Shown here one piece after another: positions 10,282 to 21,878 of a DNA stretch of 64,000 nt. The stretch lies in NCBI RefSeq assembly GCF_027943255.1, contig NC_072897.1, positions 17,484,044 to 17,548,043 of the forward strand, given 5' to 3'. The notes below the pieces were generated by a model. It worked only from the letters and a program-made list of their open reading frames with translations. It was not told the DNA's origin and searched no databases. How positions within the stretch are numbered: the stretch's first letter is position 1; every line of letters begins with the position of its first letter. Position numbers and translations under genes: made by a program. The DNA is from Anastrepha obliqua. Taxonomy: Eukaryota; Arthropoda; Insecta; Diptera; Tephritidae.

Positions 10282-13200
10282 AGAAGCCTGCCTTGCCCTC
10301 CTGGAGCGTCTGGCAGAAGATCAGCCGGACGTAGTCCTCATCCAGGAACCCTGGGTACGGAATGGCGAAATCTACGGTCTGAGGACATCAGGGTATAACG
10401 TATACAAGACCAATTGTGAAGGTACTAAAAGAGCATGCATAATGGCAAAAGCACATCTTAATATATTTATGATCCAAAATTTCAGTAACGCAGATACTAC
10501 GACGGTTAGCTGGGAAGTGAGCGGAAGCAACATCTGGCCAACCTCGTTCTATTTTGCCGGAGACGGCACAGGTCCACTGCCGTCGCCGCTAATAAGAAGC
10601 CTTGTGGAAGACTGCAAAGCACACAACCGCAAACTAGCCCTAGGAGGTGATGCCAATGCCCACCATACCGTATGGGGGAGCTCGGATACAAACGAACGAG
10701 GTGAGTCTCTCTTTAATTATATTATCTGTAGTAAGCTTTTAGTGTGTAACAAAGGCAACGAACCTACATTTATTACGCGCAATAGACAAGAAGTTCTTGA
10801 TATTACGCTAGTTTGTCAAACCCTCTACGAAAAGATGACGCAGGGGAGGGTTCTGAATGAACACTCTTACTCCGATCATCGTTACATAGAAATAAAATTT
10901 GGGGGAAACAGCTCACGGGCCCCGCCCGCCAGCAGGAACTTGAAAAAGACCAACTGGCATATATATAAACGGGAACTTAAGGAAAGACTTCCAAATTCCC
11001 AAAATATTACTATTGAAGACAGAGAATCATTGAACGAACACGTACAAACCCTTACGGAGGTCTGTAGAACTGCGCTAAAAAAGGCTTGCCCCTTAATTAA
11101 GTATAAGGGGAAGAAAAAGCCGCCCTGGTGGTCAGAAGACCTGTCTACACTAAGAAACGACAGCAGAAGACAGTTTAATAGAGCGAAAGCGACACGAGAG
11201 AGTAAAGACTGGGACTGCTACTACAGTAAGCTAAAAATTTACAAAAAAGAAGTTAGGAAAGCGAAAAGGTCTGGTTGGAGAACGTTCTGTGGAGAAATCG
11301 AAGGAACCACAGAGGCCTCCAGACTGCGTAAAATCCTTTCAAAAAAACACTATACCACCGGATACCTCCAAAAACCGGACAGGAGTTTGACTACTTCGAG
11401 TGACGAAACTCTGAAGTTGCTAGTGGACACACACTTTCCCAGCAACGAATCATCTAACGTATTAATCAACAATGGTACAGAAAGACCAAACTCTGACATT
11501 GAAGAAATAATCACTGAAACTAGGATAACCAGGGCAGTGAACACGTTCAAACCATTTAAATCACCGGGCCCAGATGGATTATTCCCGGCCCAAATACAAC
11601 ATTCACTCAACCACATCATGGAGTGGTTGACGGCCATATTTAAGGCTGCTCTGAAACTGAAAAGTGTCCCATCAGTATGGAAAGAGGTAAAAGTGGTATT
11701 TATCCCCAAAGCGGGAAAAAGTTCACACACAACACCTAAGGATTTCAGGCCAATTAGTCTATCCTCCTTTCTGCTAAAAACATTAGAAAGAATTTTAGAA
11801 GAACATATTAAGGCTAACATCAGCCCTAATAAGCTCAGCATCTCACAACATGCATACTGTAAAGGGAAATCAACTGAAACAGCGATTAACTCACTTGTTA
11901 CAGAAATCGAGAAGTCAATGTATAATAAAGAATTCACACTGGTAGCCTTTCTAGATATCGAGGGCGCATTCAACAACATCCTACCGGATACCATAATAAA
12001 GGCACTGACGGATTTCGGGATATCTGGCGCCCTGGTTAAGTTCATCAAAAACATGCTCTTGAGCAGATTTGTGATCGCAACCCTAGGGGACTCAGAGATC
12101 AAGAAAAAAGTTAGCAGAGGAACACCTCAAGGCGGTGTGCTGTCCCCTCTCCTATGGGTGCTGGCACTAAACTCATTGCTAAAGAGCCTAGAGGAGAGAG
12201 GACAACACGTTGTAGCCTATGCGGACGATGTTGCAATGGTAGTAAGGGGGAAATTCCCCAATACACTCATAGAAGTCATGCAGGATTTACTAAACATGGT
12301 TGAAAACTGGTCAAACGCAAATGGGCTAAGCGTCAACCCCAATAAAACTGAACTCATCCTATTTACCAGGAAGCATAAAATTCCAAATATAGCTCCTCCG
12401 ACCCTAGGTGGAACGGCACTGTCATTTTGTGATGAGGCCCGCTACTTAGGTCTAATACTAGACCGAAAGCTAAATTGGAAGGCAAATGTCGAAAATAGAG
12501 TAAAAAGGGCGACAATAGCACTATACTCTTGTAAACAGCTAATAGGACTAAGTTGGGGTCTCTCCCCATCTATCGTATACACGGCAATTGTCAGACCAAT
12601 CCTCACATACGGCATATTAGTATGGTGGCCAGCTTTAGATAAATTATACATCAAAAGAACCATGGCACACGTACAAAGAATGGCCAGTCTTTGCACCTGC
12701 GGGGCCCTCAGAACCACACCCACAGATGCACTAAATATTATGCTTAACATTTTACCAATAGAGCAGTACGGTAAACAAACAGCTGGCAAAGCAACTCTCA
12801 GACCAAGAGAAATCGGCCTACTCAGAACGAACCAAAGAGGGCACTCCTCAATTTTAGAACAATTCCCCTGCATTCCCAGCACAACGGATTTCTGTAGGAC
12901 CAAGGACATCAATTTCGATAAATCCTTTGTCACAGTATTTCCTTCCAAAGAGGAATGGGGTAACGGACTCATTGTTAAGATAAATGACTTAAACATCTAC
13001 ACAGATGGCTCAAAACTGGGCAACCAAGTAGGTGGAGGGGCCAATCATTTCGCTTACCTGATCATTGTAGTGTATTTCAGGCGGAAGTCACTGCCATAAA
13101 AGAGGGACTTAAAGAAATAAAAACGAGAGTATTATTCGCAAATGAAGTCTTCATTTACTCGGACAGTCAAGCAGCAGTAAAAGCACTGGAATCAAAAACA

Positions 13201-13821
13201 CACTCGTCAAAAACAGTTCTAGAATGTTTTAAACTACTAGATGACGTATCTAAGTGCTACAAGGTGCACCTTATCTGGGTACCAGGCCACAGAAACATTG
13301 CAGGAAATTGTAAGGCGGATGAACTTGCAAGAACCGGTACAACGTCGGATCTCGAACCGGATAAGGCGCTGATACCCATGCCCATAACCACTGGTAAATT
13401 ACTTATAGACAGGGAAACCATCAAAAAGGTAAATACAATCTGGCAAAACCTCACAACATGCGAACTAAGCAGACAGACATGGCCGAACTGGAACAGCGGT
13501 CGATCGAAGATCTTGCTAAGATTCAACAGAGAATCTATAAGAAAAATGATAGGTGTTTTAACTGGTCATTGTTTAATAGGCAGCCACGCTAGAAGGTTAG
13601 GACTCCCTTACTTCGATTTCTGTAGAAGCTGTCTTAATACAGAAGAAGAGGAAACAGTCAGACACCTTTTATGTAAGTGTGAAAGCCCAGCTATGAGAAG
13701 GCTGCGCACTCTCGATACAGCATTTCTAACCGATGTAGCGGACATAGCCCATCTCAAACTGACGAAGCTCTGCTCGTTTATTAAAGCAACCGGATGGTTT
13801 GAAAAGGAACACGTACAGTAA
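10247..13821 (+). pseudogene. ORF2 of element E: endonuclease, reverse transcriptase, RNase H (one frame break)
   Basis: ATG 10,247 opens a 950-codon frame to 13,099; coding continues in another frame to a stop at 13,819-13,821. The endonuclease (residues about 1-225) has QINLHHCKEA, QEPWV, GGDANAHHTVWGSS and SDHRYIE. RT has KSPGPDG, RPISLSSFLLKTLE, DIEGAFNN, GTPQGGVLSPLLW and YADD (12,218-12,229), all intact. RNase H starts IYTDGSKLG, then loses about 25 bp near 13,035-13,050, which shifts the frame. RLPDHCSVFQAE, YSDSQAAVKAL and WVPGHRNIAGN follow in the new frame. The C-terminus has C-x2-C...H-x4-C residues. Endonuclease and RT could still be expressed, but RNase H is lost. Confidence 0.9.
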
Positions 13822-13903
13822 GGACAAGCTCCAGTGGTATCACAATGGACCTGCCGAAGGTCTAAGTGTGTCTTACGACAACCACCCTACCTACCTACCT
13901 ACC
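13822..13903 (+). other. 3' UTR and (CTAC)n tail of element E
   Basis: A short 82-bp 3' UTR ends in about five CTAC repeats directly before the target-site duplication. RT probably starts on this tail during target-primed synthesis. Element D ends in related ACCTA-type text. Confidence 0.75.
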
Positions 13904-13916
13904 TATGCAACCGTTC

Positions 13917-14079
13917 GCATCAAACCATGTTGCATCAATACCCGATCTTCTTTGAGACCGAGCCGCAACCTTCGACGTCACAGGCCATGCATTTTAGCAG
14001 CCTGCCTGACCGAGTCATGTTAGCTACAGCCGTAGTTAATGTAAAAGCCAGCTCCGTGTTTACGTGCAAGCACGATCAT
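13917..14079 (+). pseudogene. BEL gag/protease linker remnant (element P)
   Basis: Gag sequence resumes after element E. The stretch with CGACGTCACAGGCCATGCAT through CCGTAGTTAATG matches 41,290-41,400 in the other BEL copy, where it leads straight into the protease. Here the match stops at about 14,073, just before the protease active site, so the rest of pol is missing. Confidence 0.7.
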
Positions 14080-14760
14080 CTCTAAATTTGAAAAAGAGTT
14101 CTGGCGTTCCACGTTGCGATGTTTCCTCGAAATTTGAAAGAGAATGTAGCTGGTTAATTTTTTTTTGGTGACTCAGCTATATTTGAATTTTCGCTAAGCA
14201 TACATGAATTTTGCACCTCCAAATCCCTTGTGCGTGCTGCCGAATAGGGGGACTCCTTACAACTTGAGAACTTCTTGGAGACAATTTTTCCGTAACGTTT
14301 TGTTTCATGCTTGCTACACTAGTATTCATTGGCAATTTCCGTGCGATGGTTATAAGCGCAAAGCAGAAGCTAATAGGATGTACCAACCCTTTCTGAACTA
14401 GCAGAGATTTCAAGGCTTAGACGAGCGGCTTGCAGCCGCACCTAAAATAGTGAATAGACGCTGCAATCCTGATAAGCCCTTAAATCGGATATGTGGGCGT
14501 GGCCTCATCAGGATTCCCTTCTTATGCCTTCTCACATTACCTCGCTCTCGAACGGATGTTCGGAAGCTACCCAGAGGATACTTGGGAGAAGCCCGGAAGT
14601 TGTGAGCTGCATGGACCATAAGCAGAAAAATTGTCCTGGACACTCCTAAGTGAATGGCGATCAGGGACTTTCCCCAAAGTAAAGTAGCTTATCGGAAATT
14701 CCTCTGTCTGGCGTTGGAAATTGTTTCGTTTGTCGCTGACCGATAGATTTTCACCAGTGT
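14080..14760. other. Unrecognised DNA
   Basis: No coherent coding signal or repeat was recognised. Short open frames occur on both strands (for example 14,204-14,401 plus and 14,410-14,643 minus) without family resemblance. Part may be the 3' portion of the RNase H-bearing element just downstream. Confidence 0.5.
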
Positions 14761-15012
14761 TCAACGAACTTCTTCACTTCCTGAGAGAAGTGGCATCACA
14801 GCCCAGCTCCTGAGAATTTCCTTGATGTGCCCCTTTGTAGGTCCACAGAAAGGCTCAGGACCAATTAGGGGTATGTTTGCCATCTTTTTTGCTAGTTGGT
14901 CCGCTATTTTTTTCCCCTCATGTCCTTCGTGTCCAGGAACCCAACCCAACCCAATAATATTGTGTTGAAGCTCCCTAGCATATGAAGCATAAGGTTCAGG
15001 CAGTAAATCCAC
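14761..15012 (-). pseudogene. RNase H fragment of a further LOA-like element
   Basis: The minus strand encodes LGWVPGHEGHEGKKIADQLA, the C-terminal catalytic block of type I RNase H, followed by IPLIGPEPFCGPTKGHIKE. The wording differs from B, C, D and E, so it represents another family. Only about 80 codons remain, ending at 14,761. Confidence 0.7.
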
Positions 15013-15307
15013 AAAATTAATCTACGCGTTCACATATGGCAGATTACCTGCAAAATTGGCAATCAGCTGTCAATACTGTTGTGAAAGGTTTTTTTTTCAT
15101 AGAAATTATTTCGGTGTTTTTGGTTAGTTTAATTATTATTAACGATATGAAGGAAAGACAAGCAGAAGGAATAGCTATTTTAATTGCGCAATTGGCTGTT
15201 AATACAAACAGTTGGAGGAAATCCGTAAGCGACGTTTACTGAGGTTTCAAAAAATTATGCCAGCAAATACGCATTCGAAATACGATATCACATTTTATAA
15301 TAAATAA
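15013..15307. other. Unrecognised DNA outside Helitron H1
   Basis: AT-rich. A 68-codon open frame (15,036-15,242, plus) has a hydrophobic middle (FFIEIISVFLVSLIII) and no recognisable family. Coding is not supported. Confidence 0.4.
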
Positions 15308-15341
15308 CTAGCGGACCCTCTGCCTGCTTCGCTAGGCATAT
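15308..15341 (-). terminator. Helitron H1 3' terminus with hairpin
   Basis: On the minus strand GCCTAGCGAAGCAGGC can fold into a 6-bp stem with one bulged A and a GAA loop. Ten bases later comes CTAG and the host T. This is the rolling-circle transposition terminator structure, not a transcription terminator. Confidence 0.75.
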
Positions 15342-15440
15342 CAAAATTAGAAATGAATAATGAACACTCGATTTAGATTCACTCTATGTGTATTTATTAT
15401 TTTTTTACAATATAAAATTAATGTTAATTTTAAACTTAAA

Positions 15441-16490
15441 CTAACACAAAGCCTTTTCGTAAACTACATTTTTTGTTTTGCCCTGAGTTGTGGTATAAAT
15501 AAACAGAACTGATGGCTTTCCTACACGTGAACATGATACATATAATTGTCCGTGGGAGAAGCATGGATATTCTAAGTCAATTCCGCATAATTCCAGCGAT
15601 TGTCCTTGTGCTTTGTTTATTGTCATTGCACGTGCAAGACGTATTGGAAATTGCAATCTTTTGAAGTCAAAAGCTAAATCTGGTGGAATCGGCGGAATAC
15701 GCGGAATCAATACGTCTTCACCTTTGAATTTTCCTTTTAAAATTGTTGCTTCAATAAGATTATTAATGACCTTTTTGACTGCTAATCTGCTAAGTAAAAT
15801 AATTGGTGCACCAACTTTCAATTGTAAGCAATGAGCCGGCAGTCCAGGTAAATCCAAGGAATTTAAAAATTCTGTTGAATAATTTACAGCGTCATCTTGA
15901 TTTATAACTGTATCAATTGATTTAAATGTTACAATCTCACCAGGCATATCATTTAAAATATTCGCATTCAATTGACCAACATCCTTATTTTTCGCAGCCA
16001 GTATTGCTCTTTCAGCTAACCAATTGTGATTTTGATAATTTTGCGCAATATTTGGAAAAACACTTGAAACTAATTCTTGTTTTGTGTGGGCGAAATTACA
16101 AAAATTATCTGGCAAAGTGATTAAGCCAATAGCAGCATCAATAGAAATTTGTCCATTTCCTATCTTCAGAAGTTGTCTTGAAAATTCGTCAGCCGATGCA
16201 TAATTTTGCAAATAAACTCGCAGATTTGTTTTCAAAGTCAAAGTTTTTACGTGCCTCCATAAATGGGATGTCTTTAAACATGCTTTTAATTCACCTACTG
16301 GTGTTGAACGGGGAATTACTGGCAAAGTTTGACGAAAATCACCAGACAATAATATTAAAGCACCCCCAAATATTTCTTGATTATTACGTAAATCTTTCCA
16401 AGTTCTATTCAATGCTTCCACTGAGTTTGTATGTGCCATTGCACATTCATCCCACACATTTAATTTGCATTGTTGCAAAACTCTTCCCAT
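15441..16490 (-). pseudogene. Helitron H1 Pif1-like helicase, C-terminal part (left arm)
   Basis: A 349-codon open frame. Residues 14-20 DECAMAH are helicase motif II. Residues 49-57 GDFRQTLPV are motif III. RAMTINKAQGQSLE near 291-304 is the late nucleotide-binding motif, and YVSCSRVG near 322 is the last. The Walker A motif (GKT) and the Rep nuclease that normally precede it are absent, so this is a partial protein despite the open frame. The apparent start is internal to the family. A helicase of this type unwinds DNA during Helitron replication. Confidence 0.85.
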
Positions 16491-18110
16491 TCCAGTAAGT
16501 AATATAATTTTCTTTTTTCTATTGTTGAAATTAAATTTCTAATTCTTTTGGCCGCATAAGTTGATTTCCAATAAGTTAAAACAAAATAATTGAAAAGTAA
16601 TGAATTTAATCAAAAAAACATGAAAAACTTACAATGTGCATTACAATCGCTAACAACAACAACGAAACCACCGTTTTTTTTATTTTCACTGATTATTAAA
16701 ATTTTACGCACAATATATTTTATTTTTATAAATTTTTTCCCAAAAAAAAACAACAATGAAAAACACACTCATATTTGCTATTTTAGTTGTTAAATGAAAA
16801 TGTGTTTCAGGTACTTTTTAATGTTGCAACTACTCTTTGACTTTGAAACTGCTTACACTCACAAAATAATCCAACTCTTTTAAACACACATACAAATATA
16901 ATTATTTATTTTGGGTTTTTCACTCGTCAAAGCTGCACATAAGGTTGCATTATTTAATTACATATTACCTAATACAAACTTGTTCTCTTTTAACAATGAT
17001 AATATTACTATGTGAAATCAAGTAAATATGCATTTTTGTATTATATCCTGAGCATTTGTCTTCAGCGCTATACCAATGCTCGAACACTTGGAGCATGAAA
17101 TTTACAGAAGTATTGTAACGGAAATGCCTGAGAGCGCTATTTCAGTTATACCTGCTTTTAGACATTTATCTCGTAAACGTACGTTTGCCCATATAAAATT
17201 GTCTACGTAAATGCATGAAAAAAGTGTTAGCATAACTTTTTCGAGTATATGTGTATACATGCAGGAGGATTTATTTTTTACATTTTGCTCGTCGGCTTTC
17301 GCGTTTTCTTTTCTTGGTTTTAGACTTTCACCACAAAAAAATTACGCAAGCCCATGAACAAAGTTACACTAATAGAAACCTGATCTTAATACTCGAGCTA
17401 CCATCAAATTAACACATTTTATTTTTTAAAAGAACATTTATGGCAACTGTCGATCCATATGATGGATTTCAAAATATGCATGGATTCAACCGCTGAATAA
17501 TTTCGTATATTTTAAATCCATCTAAACTTTTACATCTGCGCATTTATATATTATATATGTATTTAATATTTAATTTAAGTAAACGTTTGAATATTTGTCC
17601 AAAAACTTTGAGCTTCGAAAAATACAGGCTTATGGTTATTAATGGAATCAAATATATTTAACGAATTTTTATTTTATCTAAATCATAAAACGTTCAAATG
17701 AAGCTCAAAATATTTTTCCAGTTAAAAAAAAAGCAATGTGCTTTCATGCCGTGTCACGCATGCATAAAAAGGAAAGAAAAGAGAGGACAACTATTGCGTT
17801 ACGAATAATACAGTCGCATATGTCACCCGACATCGAAACAATGTTATTCATGACTGTGTATATTCTATTCATTTGCGTGTATTCTCATTCCGTATACGTA
17901 ATGTCCGTATAAGGGAAACACGGAAATATTGTATTTTTCACACTTACACAACGCACGCATACTTTTACCGATTTCTTTAAAACTTCACATAAACAATCTA
18001 TGGACCAATACCAATGATCTGTGAAAGTTTGATTGAAATCGGTGAATGCGTTTAGGCGTGAATCGGCGACTAACGAACACAAAAAAACGTCTCCATTTTT
18101 ACTTATAAGA
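16491..18110 (-). other. Noncoding 5' part of Helitron H1 (left arm)
   Basis: About 1.6 kb of AT-rich sequence between the 5' TC end and the helicase remnant. No Rep domain or other coding signal was found in any frame. The 78-codon frame at its outer edge begins in the Helitron terminal sequence and is probably not a gene. Confidence 0.55.
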
Positions 18111-18479
18111 TAAGAGGACACACGTTTATGGACACATGATTTTTTTTCTGTTATATGAATGCATAGTTAATAATACCAAAATATAATAATGAAGTATAGT
18201 AACAAAAATTTTATTAGAATTATGCCTACAAACCAGTTTTCTTTGCCAGCAACCCTTTTAATTAGTTTTTACTGTGACGTTTTTCTTTACACGCGTAAAA
18301 ATAATGATCTATTACACAGAAAGCACAGAGTTGTATGTCAAAAAGTATAGTTGTTATTTAGGATTATTTTATAATCTCAGATTTTGGGAGAGAAATTTTG
18401 TATGGGAAATCTCGCCTTTTAATTAGGGATTGGGAGTTAAGCACGATAAAGTAGATCATCTACTTATATGTGAATGTAT
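18111..18479. other. AT-rich DNA, nothing recognised (left arm)
   Basis: AT-rich spacer between Helitron H1 and the RT fragment. No open frame or repeat signature was recognised. Confidence 0.5.
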
Positions 18480-19430
18480 TATAAGATCTTTAGATGCTCT
18501 CTCATATCTCCACTTTTTAGGTTGGAGTTGTCTTTTAGTCTTAAGGCGCTCAAACGTGATTTTTTTCAATTAAAAGCGTGTCAGTCGGGCATGTTTTCAT
18601 GGCTCCTGTTATACCAACGCAGTTCGTTGAGATAATTTCCTGCCTTTCATTGCTGAACTTTAGGCCACCATACTAAGGAAGCATAAGTGCCTATAGATTT
18701 AGCAACAGCTTATGGCTTTTGCAGTAACTTTCTCAAGATGAGAGAGTTCCAGTGAGCGTTTTCTCAAGGTTGATACCAAGGTAATTCCCTGCTATGGAGA
18801 TTCATTTAGGACAGGACATTTGATGTTGATGTTCCTTTTCCTGGTGAACGGCACTAGCGCAGTTATACATGGGTTAATAGAGAGCCCTTTGTCGGTGCAC
18901 CATTTGATTATTATGTTAAGGGCTTGTTGCATGCGATTAGAGATGCTCTCCTCATGCCAGCCCACTTCGTATATTACCAGGTCATCAGCATAACCCTGAG
19001 TGTGTAATCCAAGATTATTCAGTTTGGACAGAAGTTCATATATTACTAATGTCCACAGAAAAGGGAGAGTACTCCCCATTACGGGCAACCTCTTGTGGCC
19101 TTGATAGACTTTAATCTTCCTCCTAATTCTTTACTGATCGTTCTGGATTCCAGCATCGATATAGTCCATCGTCTGATGGGTTTGAGTACGTCGTTTTGAG
19201 ATAAGGTATTGTTGATTGCCTCATAGGACGAATTATCGAAAGCTCCTCTTATGTCAATAAAAGCGTAAACTACGATTTTTTTCGATTCAATAACGGTTAC
19301 AAGACTCTATTGCACTCTCAGTAGATTTACCTTGTTGGTAGGCAAATTGAAGTTGGTGCAGTGGGAAATTAAGATCCAAGATTTTTTCCTAATTGTTTTG
19401 AGGAAAAATGAGCTTATTTTCCAGCTTTAG
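18480..19430 (-). pseudogene. LOA/I-like reverse transcriptase fragment (left arm)
   Basis: The minus strand encodes LQFAYQQGKSTESAIES, then AFIDIRGAFDNSSYEAIN. After a lost Gln-Gly pair and a stop comes WGVLSPFLW, rendered PVMGSTLPFLW in the main frame, and YADDLVIY at about 18,990. The remainder down to about 18,480 is RT thumb in changing frames (SLELSHLEKVTAKAIS). Both ends are truncated. It is more diverged from B, C, D and E than they are from each other, so it is an older insertion. Confidence 0.75.
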
Positions 19431-21624
19431 GTCCGCCCTTTGATCATAAGTGACAAGTTCTACGGACATTGTGGACTCATGTATATGAATATACATATTA
19501 GTTTAAAAAGTACAACATATTGTTGAATACTAACCCTTGATGTAAATGAATGGTTTACAAAGTTAAGTAAGTTATTTTTTTATGTGGATATTTTGAAATA
19601 AATATGATATTACACTTAATATAAATACAATTCAGCTAATTGGATATTTAAAATTTCACATTCATTCATGCAAACTAAGAAATAATCCATTTCCCCATGC
19701 AAAATGCCGACATGCAAATAAACATGGGAGAAATATGTACAAGTCTGCCTAACACCAGAGAATGTTAATGCATTGAGAAGGTGCAAATGTTACTGTGAGC
19801 TTTTTTTAGTACAATTGAGATTTGAAAGATTTTAAGTAAGGAAATTTAGCACACTGAGTTTATAGACACCTCACTGACTTTTCCCCACACACAAATTAGA
19901 AACACCACACATCTTTCACCTCAACACACAACACATTTCTCACCTCGACATTAAACCAATTAAATTTTTACTATTTTCGTATTTTTGAAATAATAAGCGA
20001 ATACGTAAAATTTATTACACATTACATTAAAAAAAAAACGAATTAAAAAAAAAAAAAAAATTAATAAAAAAAAGTTTGCGCCGGGGATTGAAATTGAGTC
20101 TAACATGTGGCGAGGAAAAATAGGCGGTGCGCTTATTTCTTCGACTGCTTATTTTTTTACCATTTTGTTACTTTTGAAATGATAAGCGGATACATAAAAT
20201 TTATTACAAATTTTTTTTACGATTACATTAAAAAACAAAAAAATTAAAAACGAAAAAAAAAAATTTGCGCCGAGAATTGATGGCGAGTCACGTGGGGAGG
20301 ATAAATACGGAGAGCGTTTATTTCTGCGCCTGCGATGTGAACAAAAGGTTTGTGATGTCTACGTAGATATGTATGCGCGCGACGCGAATAAGTTTTAATA
20401 AATTCTGAAAGTAATTCATGAAGTTTTTCATTACATATGTACATTCATACTCTATATGTACATAAATGATGGTATATGACAATATACATAATATGTATGT
20501 ATGTACATGTCAATAGGAGGTATTTGGATTCAGAAAATAAAACGGTTTAAGATAAATTAACGCCTATTTTATATTGTATGTCACTTTATAGGTAATGTAT
20601 TCGACAGCATTTACATACATATGTATGTATGTATGTACATTTGTATATGAAAAACAATAGTGCACAAGCGTAAGAACATCATCTTCCTTTCATACCTACA
20701 TATGTACATATGCATGTATGCCTAATAACCTTGACTTATGTACATATGTACACATGTCACAGCACATCATATTCTTACAAGAAATCAAATACACATACGC
20801 TCTAGTGAACGAGTTTCTTCCTAACAAGTGCAAAAACAATTCTGCTCTATGTATGTATATATACCCACTTTATGTCCTAGCATATATACATACATACATA
20901 TATACCTACTTGCCTTCTAAACTTCCTACAAAATAATTGTATTCATATGTTACTACATCCATGCACGTTCATACATTCAAGCATACATATGTATATGCGC
21001 GAGCACAGCGCTCCCTTCTTGATTCCGTGTACTTTTGTCTTTCACCAGTCGATATTCCTAATATTGTACTTACAAAAATACAATACTTTGATAGACGCAA
21101 ATGCAACAGCAAGCGCAACGCGATGGCCGCTTTGCCACCACACATTGTACAATGTTCAAGAACACAACAAAAACACATACATACCTCACATGCGCATGTC
21201 GCCCGAAGCTAAAATCTAAGCCTTGCGACTACAAAAACAAAATACATTCGTAGACGCAGTCGCAGCGGCCATGATTCTATCAGCGACGGCGCTGAACAAT
21301 TTAGAACAAAAACAAAAAGTTCGTTCATAAGTTCGAGCTCATATTTCAATTTCATTCATAAAACGAGCCGCCCATATGCCAATTTTCGCGACCACTCGAA
21401 AATAGTCAATATTGGAATATTTCGCGTGGAATTATTTGCCAATATTTGATAAATCTTGAATTTTTGTCATGTCGAGTGGCCGCGGCTCCGTATGTATGTA
21501 TGTACCCTTATTCGTATGTAAATATGTCTTCTAACTGTTCGAAAGTCGCGAGTTAATGCGACTTAGATTCCTTGAACAAATCCAGCGAATCACACATTTC
21601 TGTTCGTAAAGCCGCATATATGTA
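19431..21624. other. AT-rich intergenic DNA with CATA-type microsatellites (left arm)
   Basis: No coding signal. It holds a pair of tRNA-like repeat units (19,975-20,340), a 75-bp dispersed repeat (19,753-19,827), and scattered CATA/TATG tracts at about 20,440-20,760 and 20,850-21,000. Short open frames at 20,718-21,219 are low-complexity by-products of those tracts. Confidence 0.6.
19975..20340 (-). repeat. Two diverged tandem units with tRNA-like 3' ends (left arm)
   Basis: Two units of about 185 bp share, on the plus strand, GATAAGCG or AATAAGCG, then AAATTTATTACA, a long A-rich run and TTTGCGCCG. On the minus strand each ends with a B-box-like CAAT(C/T)C segment, then CGGCGCAAA and a long T run. 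The pattern suggests Pol III-derived SINE fragments; this is inference. Confidence 0.45.
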
Positions 21625-21878
21625 CCCTATGATCAAAAAGTACCGGGAATGTTTAAATAAAACATAACAGAGTTAAATTTCAGGCAAATTTATATTATCT
21701 CCTTCAAAATATGACCCGTCTGAAGCAACACATATGTGCCAACGTTTAACCCAGTCCTCCAAACACCCCCGGCAGGCCGACATGGCCTTCAGCTGCTTTT
21801 TTTTTTTTTGTCGGGACAACTAGCAAGTGCAGCACTCAGACATTAATTGAGTCCATTGTACTACACTTGGATTCCCTT

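Larger units (their letters stand above)
8454..13903 (+). mobile_element. Near-full-length LOA/I-group non-LTR retrotransposon E
   Basis: Flanked by a perfect 13-bp target-site duplication, TATGCAACCGTTC, at 8,441-8,453 and 13,904-13,916; removing it rejoins BEL gag. The order is a 355-bp 5' UTR, ORF1 (8,809-10,281), ORF2 (10,247-13,821 with one break), a short 3' UTR and a (CTAC)n tail instead of poly(A). ORF2 has endonuclease, RT and RNase H, and ORF1 has a DUF4780-like domain, which fits the LOA/I side of the Jockey superfamily. It is the best-preserved element in the window. Confidence 0.92.
15308..18110 (-). mobile_element. Helitron H1 (left arm), deleted derivative
   Basis: On the minus strand it starts TCTTATAAG at 18,110, after an A. 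It ends in CTAG at 15,308-15,311, followed by T, as expected for insertion between A and T. A short GC-rich hairpin lies about 10 bases before the CTAG. It encodes the C-terminal part of a Pif1-type helicase (15,441-16,490). No Rep (HUH) domain is present in its 2.8 kb, so it could only move in trans. The right-arm copy starts at 61,603. Confidence 0.8.

Noticed and set aside
11350..12102. 250-codon minus-strand open frame opposite element E ORF2
   Set aside because: It lies antisense to well-conserved RT coding with clear motifs and has no recognisable domain.
15036..15242. 68-codon frame with a hydrophobic segment
   Set aside because: Single short frame in AT-rich DNA. One predicted membrane stretch is not enough to call a gene.
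20718..21219. Several small frames rich in Tyr, His, Ile and Thr
   Set aside because: Generated by CATA/TATG simple repeats. No conserved motif or start context.
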